Assembly: GCA_963663365.2 (NCBI GenBank) | Contig: CAXXIH010000002.1 | Span: 372,001-436,000 of the forward strand | DNA length: 64,000 bases | Reading direction: 5' to 3' | Origin: G963663365 sp963663365 | GTDB lineage: Bacteria > Hinthialibacterota > Hinthialibacteria > Hinthialibacterales > G963663365 | Notes under the pieces: model-generated | Database searches by the model: none | Told to the model about the DNA's origin: nothing | The model's input: the letters and a program-made list of their open reading frames with translations, nothing else | Program-made: the position numbers and the translations under genes | Part shown: positions 54,668-63,415 of the stretch, piece after piece | Numbering within the stretch: position 1 is the first letter of the stretch | Layout of the letters: the number at the start of each line of letters is the position of its first letter

Positions 54668-55186
54668 TCAAGCGTTGGCGTTCTTTAAAGACTCATCTCT
54701 TGTAGTTAGGAAGCCATGCACAACGATTCCAACGGTCAACAGAAAAACAAAGCCGCCAACGGCCAAAAGCACATAGGCAAGAAATAGAGAATGATGCTGA
54801 ACCACCATGCTAACTGTGGTAGACCAATCACTTAGCGGGTTGCCGGCATGATCCACAATGCGAACTCGATAATAGTACGTTCCATTACGCAGCCCTGATA
54901 AAAAAGTCGCATAATCCGGCCCCTTATACAGAGTCTCGCTCTTGCCGAAATCGGAATCCATCGACTGCTGTAATTCAAATTGGTATTCGGAATCGCGCGA
55001 TGGTTCGCCTTCCACCAACCATATTACTTTCAATTGCCCGGAGTTCGTGTAATTGGTATCAGGTATATTGAATTCCGGAGGCGATAAATGTCCGGAGTCA
55101 GGTAACATCGTCTCTCCTTGGCCCCGTCCATATGGCCCGTTCCAAATGCATAACATAAAGAACATCCAAATCGAAAATCGAATCAT
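54668..55186 (-). CDS. Membrane-anchored Fn3-domain protein
   Basis: 172 aa. Signal peptide MIRFSIWMFFMLCIWNG, then one fibronectin type III domain (about residues 35-130: PPEFNIPDTNYTNSGQLKV, YQFELQQSMD, RNGTYYYRVRIVDHAGNPLSDWS) and a C-terminal transmembrane helix VLLAVGGFVFLLTVGIVVHG with a short cytoplasmic tail. Probably an extracytoplasmic domain held at the membrane beside the symporter it precedes; a substrate-binding or docking role is inference. First gene of the operon. Confidence 0.8.
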   Translation of the reverse strand: MIRFSIWMFFMLCIWNGPYGRGQGETMLPDSGHLSPPEFNIPDTNYTNSGQLKVIWLVEGEPSRDSEYQFELQQSMDSDFGKSETLYKGPDYATFLSGLRNGTYYYRVRIVDHAGNPLSDWSTTVSMVVQHHSLFLAYVLLAVGGFVFLLTVGIVVHGFLTTRDESLKNANA

Positions 55187-56117
55187 GATTTTGGGATTTC
55201 TCTCCTCTGCTTTCTTCCGATGCGTCTGTAAACCGCCTGCGAGTCAGACGGGAATCGTGCTTCAATCATCCCCCACAGGATCAAATGTGTTCCGCCAAAT
55301 CTCCCGTGATGAATGTTCCTATCTTTTTTGCGCCATCCACAACGCATTGTTTTTTCCTACAAATATCCGGTGTCTTTATGCTTTGATGGACCTTTCATAC
55401 ATGGAAAATCTTCATGTCAACATCCGGTTATGAGGAGGAGATTTCCGAGCCGAAACCAGGGGGATAAAAAGGATCACAGCCGGAAGTATTTAGCTGGGTT
55501 AATTTTTAGTTGCGGATAACCTCCCCCCAGAACTCAGATGCGATATACATTTCTGTACAATCATTTAGTGTAGAACATATTCTATACACAATTCTTCGTC
55601 AACGGTCATCCATTTGGGGCAATTCAAAGTTGATGCCTCATGATTCCCATCTGAGAAATAAGAACATTTAAATAATGGCTGAGACCATCATGCCAGAGCA
55701 AACCAGATACTCCATAACCTACTCATAAAAATAAACTTATTTGTTTGAAGATGTATGTGTACATTTTATTAAGCCAGAAAGACATATAAACCCAGAGAGA
55801 CACAATGCCCTGATCCGTCTTGCCTATGTGAGTATTCGGTTGCTTTACAGATTGCAACAACGAATTATCATCCCCACTATAATTTGTACACAAATTATAT
55901 GAGCCGGAATCAGTGATAAACCAAATGGTACTGGAATTGAAATATGAACAGATAGGATTACATTAAAAGACGATAATTGCGCAAGTTCATAAGACATGGG
56001 TGGACCCGAGTCTGCCGCATCCTACGCACCTTGTCTTTTGACATGCAAAAGAAAGGCATCCTAGCCGATCAGTCTTAAGCCTAGTCTTAAATGTGCAGCC
56101 ACCTCCAATGGTGCATT
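55187..56117. other. Non-coding stretch of about 0.9 kb
   Basis: AT-rich, with no frame showing coding character or Shine-Dalgarno. Leader and promoter of the minus-strand operon probably lie in its first 200 bases, but no convincing promoter is identified. Confidence 0.5.
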
Positions 56118-56318
56118 ATGATGTTTAGAATCCGCAACAAGTTGGAAGAAATCCGCGACACAATCGTCGAGGAGGAATTGGAACAGGCGGTGGCTTTATT
56201 GGACGAACTCATTGATATCTTTGGGGATGAAGAAGGGAGCGTTGACCGGGACGCCAGAGATGCTATTGCCTATGAAATCGGTAATGATACCAATGTATTA
56301 GATGAAGATAATTTTTAG
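56118..56318 (+). CDS. Small acidic helical protein
   Basis: 66 aa from ATG 56118 (another ATG follows immediately; an upstream in-frame ATG at 56091 gives 75 aa). Charged amphipathic helix FRIRNKLEEIRDTIVEEELE followed by an acidic helix-turn (LLDELIDIFGDEEGS) and DRDARDAIAYEI. Not recognised; resembles small dimeric coiled-coil regulators or antitoxin-like proteins only in composition. No clear Shine-Dalgarno. Convergent with the MarR gene. Confidence 0.5.
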   Translation: MMFRIRNKLEEIRDTIVEEELEQAVALLDELIDIFGDEEGSVDRDARDAIAYEIGNDTNVLDEDNF

Positions 56319-56353
56319 CCATGTTGGCAAGAATTCCGACCGCATTTATGGGG

Positions 56354-56878
56354 CTATTCCTGTTCCAGGAATTCTCTCGCTCCCTCCGGTGATGAAGTAA
56401 TCGGGCCGCTTACCAAAAGAGGTGATGCTTCAATCTCTTTTGCTTCCATCATCGTGGCGATGCGCTGGAGAGACGAAAGGATTTGCGTTTGTTCCCAATC
56501 TTGGAGTTTTGTGAATTCGGAGACAAATCGCTCCTGAAGCATTGAAGGAGCTTGACGGTAAAGATTAATCCCCTCCTCTGTCGCCTTTATAAAAACCTTA
56601 CGTCTATCGTCTTCGCTTCGAATTCGCTCAACAAGACCACGCTTTTCAAGTCTGTCCAGAATTCCAGTGACAGTCGCGCTGCTCAGATTGGCGCGTTTGG
56701 CCAAGTTTCCTACCGTGGCATTTCCTATATGCGCGACTTCTTTGAGCAAAAGAAGCTGCGGCCCGGTTACGCTATGGTTGCGCACAAGTTCTTTTGAATA
56801 CAGATCGATTGCGCGAATAATACTACGAAGAGCCACAAGTACACTTTCACAGATTTCCCGATTTTCAGCCATGGACAT
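56354..56878 (-). CDS. MarR-family transcription regulator
   Basis: 174 aa from ATG 56878 (AAGAGAA before it); an earlier in-frame ATG at 56926 or a later one at 56872 are alternatives. Winged-helix: VTGPQLLLLKEVAHIGNATV, GNLAKRANLSSATVTGILDR (recognition helix), LEKRGLVERIRSEDDRRKVF (wing). Typical MarR homodimer that represses in response to small phenolics or oxidants. The target is unknown; its neighbours are the acidic peptide and, across 440 nt, the nucleotidyltransferase-like gene. Confidence 0.9.
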   Translation of the reverse strand: MSMAENREICESVLVALRSIIRAIDLYSKELVRNHSVTGPQLLLLKEVAHIGNATVGNLAKRANLSSATVTGILDRLEKRGLVERIRSEDDRRKVFIKATEEGINLYRQAPSMLQERFVSEFTKLQDWEQTQILSSLQRIATMMEAKEIEASPLLVSGPITSSPEGAREFLEQE

Positions 56879-57317
56879 TTCTCTTTTCTCGTTGCATGAG
56901 GGCTCCAATGGCGCCGCCTCAGGCACAGAGAAGACAGCAAAGATAATTGGCCAAGATCATTCGATCTGACCGAAGGAGGCATTTTAATACTCCTATTTAG
57001 AATTGGAACCGTTATGAGCTGGCTTGCCGCCCCCCCCTACTAGAATGCCTTCCGTTGATCGGCAATCGGCCCCGCTCACCATGTGAGCAGCAAATTAATA
57101 GCACACTAAATTGACAGTCTGTGCTCCAGCGAGTGGCGTCCCGCAAAGGATTATCCGATACGAATAGCACAGGCTTTGCTTTTTATCATCCAATGGGAAA
57201 TTAGGTGAGTGATTACAATGAGATTGATTGGTGGACTTCGGCTTTAGAAGATTTCTTCATTATTCAAACGATCTCTTAATGCAATATTTGCGATTACGGT
57301 CAGCGTGCAAACATCGA
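56879..57317. other. Non-coding stretch upstream of MarR
   Basis: Contains a C9 tract near 57031 and nothing gene-like. The MarR promoter presumably lies within its first part. Confidence 0.45.
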
Positions 57318-57908
57318 TTAAGGCATCCAAGTCACTATTCCCTCATCCGGATTTTTGTCTTTCCATTGCCAAAAGGAATCAATGTCTCGAATTCCGGATT
57401 CGAGTACTGCCTTGTATACCAATATGCTCATCACCTTTCTCTCGGCGGGAATGGCGTTTTTAATAGTAAGGATGGCTTCTTTGGTTTCCGGCGTTAATAC
57501 AGCGGCGATACGCTCCGCTACCTTTTCGAAATAACCGGCATAGGGTGAATCATTAAGGATGTGAATCATGTCAATTTGCCAGGCATCACCATCCGTATCT
57601 TCATAAGAGGCATGCCACTCTATACACCTGTCTTCGGCCTCCAAAAGATTAGTGTAACTGATTTTCTTGATACGCTGATCCCCGGCCAGTTGCGATATGG
57701 CCCTAAAACTTTCTGTAAGATCAAATGGATCTGTATAAATATGAAAATCAACATCGCGATTTTTAACCAATAGTTCCGTTTTAAGCGAACCGACCAAATT
57801 AACGGTGGCCCCAATGGCCGACCATATCTCAATTATCTTCGTGTCTTTGATAATTCGCCAGGCTTTTTCTTGCATTGACTCAGCGACTTCAACAATCCGG
57901 TTCATCAT
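57318..57908 (-). CDS. Nucleotidyltransferase-fold protein, unknown
   Basis: 196 aa. Contains a pol-beta-type nucleotidyltransferase signature: GSLKTELLVKNRDVDFHIY, giving G-S then D-x-D (VDFH with the two Asp of RDVDF). The rest has mixed alpha/beta segments and a Trp-rich end (DSFWQWKDKNPDEGI). Related proteins are sometimes annotated as phosphoglycerate mutase family by error. Substrate unknown; minimal NTases of this sort often pair with HEPN proteins, but none is adjacent. Confidence 0.6.
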   Translation of the reverse strand: MMNRIVEVAESMQEKAWRIIKDTKIIEIWSAIGATVNLVGSLKTELLVKNRDVDFHIYTDPFDLTESFRAISQLAGDQRIKKISYTNLLEAEDRCIEWHASYEDTDGDAWQIDMIHILNDSPYAGYFEKVAERIAAVLTPETKEAILTIKNAIPAERKVMSILVYKAVLESGIRDIDSFWQWKDKNPDEGIVTWMP

Positions 57909-57983
57909 ATTTCCTATAAAAAGCAGTTATCGCGTTTCAAAAGAGACATCAAAAGAGAAATATTCCAGTATCGAACTGCAGAA

Positions 57984-58277
57984 TCATCCGTTATCTTGGA
58001 TGATATATGCACGTGACTTTGTTGAGCATTCCCTCAACGGTGCAATGGAAATATATTCCGGCGAGCTAAAACATTCGGTAATTGCTTTCTCGTTCGGGAA
58101 TCGAATAAGAATAATCCGTTCAGGTTTGTCAGAACCGGATGCAAGTGTAACATGGCTGCTGCGGAGAACATACTCACCGCCGTGATTCTCTACAATCGAG
58201 CGAACGGCATCAATATAGCGATTGTATTGTCCCTCATCGGTCACCTGCAGAATTTCCACCAAAAAATAAACTGTCAT
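57984..58277 (-). CDS. DUF1330 family protein
   Basis: 97 aa. Matches DUF1330 along its length: TVYFLVEILQVTDEGQYNRYI, VENHGGEYVLRSSHV, ERIILIRFPNEKAITECFSS, PEYISIAPLRECS. These are small ferredoxin-like (dimeric alpha-beta barrel) proteins of unknown function. Separated from the phosphate transporter by 282 nt and from the nucleotidyltransferase-like gene by 75 nt. Confidence 0.85.
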   Translation of the reverse strand: MTVYFLVEILQVTDEGQYNRYIDAVRSIVENHGGEYVLRSSHVTLASGSDKPERIILIRFPNEKAITECFSSPEYISIAPLRECSTKSRAYIIQDNG

Positions 58278-58559
58278 TATAAATATACCTTCATTACCTG
58301 TGAGCTACTGGCCGGAATTAATAAGGCCATCATGCAAAGCGGACTTCTGTTGCCATGTTATCCCCGCGGCAAATACCGTTCGTGTCCCCACAGATTTCCA
58401 GCTTAGGAATGGTAACGGGAAACAAGAAGACAAATCAATGTAATTGCAGTTGGATAACACTTATGGCTCGCCGGGCGCCGGAACCAAAGGCCGATGAAGA
58501 CAATCCGAAAGGGATTGGATTTATTTGTTAAATAGCGCTGCGTCTTGATCTAAAATGAC

Positions 58560-60191
58560 TTAATCATCATATTCAAAGGACGATTCAAATACAGCCCCAC
58601 CCGACTCTTGAATCCTTTGTAATTCCTGACGCCGTTGTTGAGCCTCTTCTTGAAGCCGTTTCTCTTGGCGATCGGCCCTGCGTTTCATAAATGTTCGTAC
58701 AGTGATATTTGTGACTAGAGCGAAAACAATACCAAACGTGGCAAGATTTGAAACGACAAGAGCCACAACGGCTGTCACGGTAGCTGCCAATAACGCCGAG
58801 AAGAACCAACAGAAGACAACCCAAATTGTCCTAGCAATCTTCGTTACTGCATCTCCGCGTTGAAATATCTGATCCGACCAGCCTGTCGCCACTACGGCGG
58901 CAAAAGACACATAGGTGGTCGACACCGGCAATCCCAAACTTGATGCAAATGCAATTACACTGGCCGAGACAGAGGTAATCACGGCGGCGCGCAATGCATC
59001 ATAATGTTGATGTTTACCATCTGGGATAAGTGGTTCTCTAGGAGCCAACGCCTCATCGGGATGCGGTTCGGGGCTTATCCGTCTTGCTAACCATAAACAC
59101 CAGCGAGGTGCATAAAGCCGCACGATATCGCTTTGGCTGCCGGTGTTCACTGCGGCCCGTGTCACCCGTTGAGCATTCTGGGTCATCATCCCTGCAAAAA
59201 GAAGCGCACCGCAAATAAACAGCAAATAGGTCGGTACGGGGACTCGGGCATGGAATGCGCCTTCTTTTAAGATCATAAACGACGCCAATCCCGGCGACGC
59301 ACAATTGGCAAGATCGTTTTGGCCGAATGCCACGGCAATTGCCAGCATTCCCAAAATGGCCAGTGCCGAAAAGAGATTCTCTTGCAGCCAACGACCTCCC
59401 CAAGCCAAGATCGTTGAGCAAACCCCGGTTAGGGCGGCCCATATGCCAAATAAGGCGATCGTCGGCCCTGCTGCATCGACGGTACTGGTGCGGAACATCT
59501 GTATTAGTTCCACATCTTTCATGCCTTTTAGCAAAATAAAGAAAAGCAGTCCGGTCAGAATTGCCCCCGCAATCCAAGGGCCATGTAATTGTACGCGCTT
59601 TGGATCACGGCAATCGCGCCCAATTGCCGCGCGGAAAACCCGCTGAACCATGAATCCGGCAATACCGCTGGCAATGATCGAGCAGATGATCGCCAGAATT
59701 ACTTGCCGGCTTTTGGGCCAATGCACCGCATCGACTCCGCCCAGCATCAATGCGCCCCCCAACAGTTCAAACACAAGACAAGCCGTTGTCGACACGGGCA
59801 TACCGAATGCGGAAAACGAATACAACAGAACAGTGTCGACCATGTAGACAGAGATATAGATCGACAGTGCTTTATGCATAGCCTCGGACCGAGCCTGTGC
59901 GCGCACTTCATCGGATTGGATTTGATCCAGTGGACCATGTTGTGATAAGGCTGTCGGATCAAAGATGCCTTTACGAGCGGTTTCCATGACCGGCGATGAA
60001 ACCGTCGCGCCTATAATCACCGCCAAGCCTGCAACAAAAACCGCTTGACGACGACGTAGAATTCGTGCTCCAAAAACTGCATTTACGAGATTGGCCGCAT
60101 CATTACGCCCGACTTCGATTGTGTCCCAAATCAGCATTAAGAGCGCGACAGCGCCTGCGAAGTAAAGAAAGGATTGAGGGTCGTTTTCCAT
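58560..60191 (-). CDS. pitA: PiT-family inorganic phosphate transporter
   Basis: 543 aa from ATG 60191; an in-frame ATG 66 nt upstream is less likely as the preceding residues look non-coding. Two inverted halves each carry the PiT signature: VGRNDAANLVNAVFGARIL near the N-terminus and FGQNDLANCASPGLASFMI in the second half. Ten to twelve helices, with a hydrophilic loop between halves and an Arg/Gln-rich tail (RRQELQRIQESGG). Imports phosphate with a cation. Divergent from the PhoR-like kinase, so phosphate-responsive control is likely. Confidence 0.9.
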   Translation of the reverse strand: MENDPQSFLYFAGAVALLMLIWDTIEVGRNDAANLVNAVFGARILRRRQAVFVAGLAVIIGATVSSPVMETARKGIFDPTALSQHGPLDQIQSDEVRAQARSEAMHKALSIYISVYMVDTVLLYSFSAFGMPVSTTACLVFELLGGALMLGGVDAVHWPKSRQVILAIICSIIASGIAGFMVQRVFRAAIGRDCRDPKRVQLHGPWIAGAILTGLLFFILLKGMKDVELIQMFRTSTVDAAGPTIALFGIWAALTGVCSTILAWGGRWLQENLFSALAILGMLAIAVAFGQNDLANCASPGLASFMILKEGAFHARVPVPTYLLFICGALLFAGMMTQNAQRVTRAAVNTGSQSDIVRLYAPRWCLWLARRISPEPHPDEALAPREPLIPDGKHQHYDALRAAVITSVSASVIAFASSLGLPVSTTYVSFAAVVATGWSDQIFQRGDAVTKIARTIWVVFCWFFSALLAATVTAVVALVVSNLATFGIVFALVTNITVRTFMKRRADRQEKRLQEEAQQRRQELQRIQESGGAVFESSFEYDD

Positions 60192-60706
60192 GAATGACTT
60201 TGGTCCATGTAGGTCTGCAAAAATCAAGGATTCAACGTTGAAGAGTAGGTACAACAAAAGAAAGTCTAATCGTCATACCTAAGAATTGGATCGGGGCTGC
60301 GCGACGTTTACGTTTGAATTTTGTTAGAAATCTACAAATAAAGCACATCGACTGTCGCCCTGCACTAACATACAGGATCGGATTTTCAGGATATTTGAGG
60401 CAGTCTCTCAATTCTGCACCCTTATCCATCCACAAACCTATTAGATAAAATTCGCACACCCTATAATTTAATAAATTTATTACAACCCAGGAGTTTTGTT
60501 TTAACTGCGGCCCTCACATAATTCTATTAAAGCTGCCACAAATGGCAGGACGATATTCATTATCGTTGTACCGTCCTGTAAGTCACATAGACTGTTTGTA
60601 TCTTTAGATCAGTGAGTTTCTCGCAGTATGCTAACAATAAAAGGGCATCTTGCACCATCATTTTAAATCGACTTTGCTCGCCGGAACGAATCTCAGGAAC
60701 TGACAC
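60192..60706. promoter_or_regulatory. Divergent region between PiT and PhoR-like genes
   Basis: 515 nt without a gene. A perfect 14-bp AT palindrome (TAATAAATTTATTA) lies at 60469-60482. No Pho box that I can identify with confidence. Confidence 0.4.
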
Positions 60707-62539
60707 ATGCGCCGCCCACGTTTTTTTTCGCAAATTCTTGCAGCACTTCTTTTTGTCACGTTTCTAGCCATGTTCGCCGTTGCCTGGCACGCCACAACAC
60801 TTCTCAGCATATTGAATAGGGAACGTCTGGCCGAAAATTTAGAGATGCGCGCCCGGTTTGCGGCTCGGGACTTGGAACCAATTGTCCTTAACGGCCAGTT
60901 GGCTCAAGTTGATGAAGCCTGCAAACGGTTGGGAGCGGAATTGTCGACACGTTTCACTGTAATTTTGAAATCGGGAGAAGTTTTGGGTGACTCTGCTGAG
61001 GATCCTGCTGTTATGGAAAACCACCGTGAGCGCCCGGAAATACATTCGGCCATACGTGGAGAAATTGGTGTTGCTCCACGCTATAGCAATACGCTGGGCA
61101 TCCGAATGCTCTATGTTGCCGTTCCTATCGTTGACAATGGCACCATCATTGGTGTCACTCGTGCAGCCATTCCTGAGACTTCCATCTTGCGCCAACTATG
61201 GAGTTTTTATTTACGGCTTTCTGTCGGTGGTCTTGCAATCGCGGTGCTTGCAGCCAGTTTAAGTCTTCTAATTTCACAACGTTTCAGCCGTCCCTTGCAA
61301 GAAATGCAACAAATCGCCGATCGCTTTGCTTCCGGCGATTTGGATCACAGGCTCATTCCGAGCGCATCAGAGGAGATTGCCGGTTTGGCACAAGCGATGA
61401 ATGAGATGGCGGAACAGCTGGATGAACGGCTGCGGACAGTTCTTCGACAAGGAAACGAACAACGAGCTATTCTAACCAGCATGGTGGAAGGGGTTTTAGC
61501 AGTGGACCCTGACGGAAAGATCATCAGCATGAATCGCGCCGCAGCGCGAATGATCCATGTGGAAGCCTCCAGCGGCAAAGGGCAACGTCTAGATAAAATC
61601 GTCCAATTCCCCACTCTGCAAAGTTTTGTTCGCTCGATCCTGGACGGCCAAGATTTTATTCAGGAAGAAATAGAAATCGGCAAAGACGGAACACGGATAT
61701 TGCAGGCTAATGGCTCGGCATTGCAAGACGAAAGCGGTAAACGAATCGGAGGCGTGATCGTCCTAAACGATATCACCCGTCTTCGGCGGCTCGAGAATGT
61801 CCGGCGGGAATTTGTAGCCAATGTCTCCCACGAATTGAAGACACCGATCACTTCTATCAAAGGGTATGTTGAAACCCTGCGTGAAGGCGTGCTTCAATCA
61901 CCGGAGGATGCAGAGAAATTTCTTTCGATTGTCGAGAGGCAGGCTGACCGCCTAAATGCGATTATCGACGATCTGCTAAGTCTTTCACGGATCGAGCGGG
62001 GAGAAGAAGCCGGAGAAATCGAATTCGAGAAAACGGCTTTAAATCCGATTATTCACACGGCCATAGATCTTTGCCGTTCACAAGCGCGGGAAAAGGAGAT
62101 CACAGTCACTTGGCATTGCCCTGAAGATATCGAAGTTCGTGTTTCTCCCCCCCTGGTCGAACAGGCCATAGCCAACCTCATCGATAATGCGATCAAATAC
62201 AGCGCTTCCGGGAGCACGCTTACTGTCGAAACGGAACAAGCCGAAGAAGAGGTCTCAATCCATGTCATCGATCATGGATGCGGTATTGCCGCCGAGCATC
62301 TTCCCCGGCTCTTTGAACGATTCTATCGAGTTGATAAAGCCCGGAGCCGTAAGCAAGGCGGGACTGGGTTGGGGCTTGCTATCGTTAAACACGTCGCCCA
62401 TGTGCATAATGGGCGTGTCTCGGTCGAGAGCGAACCTGGCATCGGTAGCCGTTTTACGATTCATTTGCCGACTGCTCCAATCGATGAGGACACTTCGGCT
62501 ACAGTCAAGAACAAAACTACTACACAAACCATAGCCTGA
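60707..62539 (+). CDS. phoR: Sensor histidine kinase, PhoR-like
   Basis: 610 aa. Two transmembrane segments (IILAALLFVTFLAMFAVAW-like start at about 10-28 and LRLSVGGLAIAVLAASLSLLI at about 165-185) flank an extracytoplasmic sensor. HAMP follows (FSRPLQEMQQIADRFASGDL), then a PAS domain (NEQRAILTSMVEGVLAVDPD), the phospho-acceptor VRREFVANVSHELKTPITSIK and the ATPase domain with NLIDNAIKYS and GGTGLGLAIVKHVAHVH. The domain order equals PhoR of PhoRB. No response regulator is adjacent, so its partner must be elsewhere. Confidence 0.9.
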   Translation: MRRPRFFSQILAALLFVTFLAMFAVAWHATTLLSILNRERLAENLEMRARFAARDLEPIVLNGQLAQVDEACKRLGAELSTRFTVILKSGEVLGDSAEDPAVMENHRERPEIHSAIRGEIGVAPRYSNTLGIRMLYVAVPIVDNGTIIGVTRAAIPETSILRQLWSFYLRLSVGGLAIAVLAASLSLLISQRFSRPLQEMQQIADRFASGDLDHRLIPSASEEIAGLAQAMNEMAEQLDERLRTVLRQGNEQRAILTSMVEGVLAVDPDGKIISMNRAAARMIHVEASSGKGQRLDKIVQFPTLQSFVRSILDGQDFIQEEIEIGKDGTRILQANGSALQDESGKRIGGVIVLNDITRLRRLENVRREFVANVSHELKTPITSIKGYVETLREGVLQSPEDAEKFLSIVERQADRLNAIIDDLLSLSRIERGEEAGEIEFEKTALNPIIHTAIDLCRSQAREKEITVTWHCPEDIEVRVSPPLVEQAIANLIDNAIKYSASGSTLTVETEQAEEEVSIHVIDHGCGIAAEHLPRLFERFYRVDKARSRKQGGTGLGLAIVKHVAHVHNGRVSVESEPGIGSRFTIHLPTAPIDEDTSATVKNKTTTQTIA

Positions 62540-63415
62540 TTGTGGCAGGAACCGGTCGCGCCAATGCTTGAAATGTAGCCCAATGAAGCACATCAGTGCA
62601 TTTTTACTGTTGGTCCAGTTTATTATGAACGAACGGACATGGTTGCTGCCTGAAGACGTAACTTCCCCAATTCCAACTGGTTATTAGAGGTCCAACATCA
62701 ATGGCAAAGGTTCGCATCTACATTCTAATCTGTCCGCAATGTTTTTACCTCTTAAAATACACTAGTTACGATGATCAGGAAGAAAATATTCGGAAAATTC
62801 CTTTTGTGGTGCTGATGGTTCGAAACGACTACTTACAATCGTACGAATCCGACATAGAAATAGACAAGTCTCAGAAAATAAAGCAGTTAGATTATCTCTT
62901 TCTAAGATAAATTCAGTCAGGTCAACAGGGATAAGCCTAAGTCTCTTTTTGAGAATAGTCCTTAAAAATTGGGGCAACAGAAATTATTTTTGCTTTTTAA
63001 CGGAATATCAAACTGAGACTAAACATCAAATAACAAATATTACAATAATTATCAACAAAGACAGGATAGACTTGTCTTTAATCTCATTTTTATTGAACCA
63101 TTTTCATTATTAAGATTTAACGGGAATTATCGAACCAAATTGGTTGACGGAATTGCATATAAGGCGGATGATCTGAAAAAAGGGCGATAGGGTGCATATG
63201 CGTGCATATGCTTTGTGAGGGAAGCACTCCTCATCTTTGTCCCACGTAAACAAACTGAGAACAATTCTCAGATTTAAAGTAAGAACATCATATGTTTTTA
63301 GAAAGCAATCGTTACGCGTATTTAAATAAGGCAGTCGATCTTGATGTAATAAATTAAATATTTTACATCTTCGCAATTCGATGCTTTTCTGCTCAATCCG
63401 CAGGAGGGACAAAAA
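62540..63415. other. AT-rich intergenic stretch with weak small frame
   Basis: A 69-codon frame at 62701-62910 (MAKVRIYILICPQCFYLLKY...) begins with ATG after AGAGGT eleven bases away, but its composition is not clearly coding. The rest, especially 62950-63400, is AT-rich and holds only out-of-phase frames. The leader of the Kelch gene lies at its end. Confidence 0.45.

Noticed and set aside
57318..57908. Phosphoglycerate mutase annotation
   Set aside because: No RHG phosphohistidine motif; the G-S...D-x-D pattern fits a nucleotidyltransferase fold better.
62701..62910. 69-codon plus-strand frame after the PhoR-like gene
   Set aside because: Shine-Dalgarno spacing is long and the composition is not convincingly coding, so it was left as part of the intergenic entry.
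63110..63412. 100-codon minus-strand frame before the Kelch gene
   Set aside because: It lies in the AT-rich leader of the Kelch gene and has no domain or start signal.
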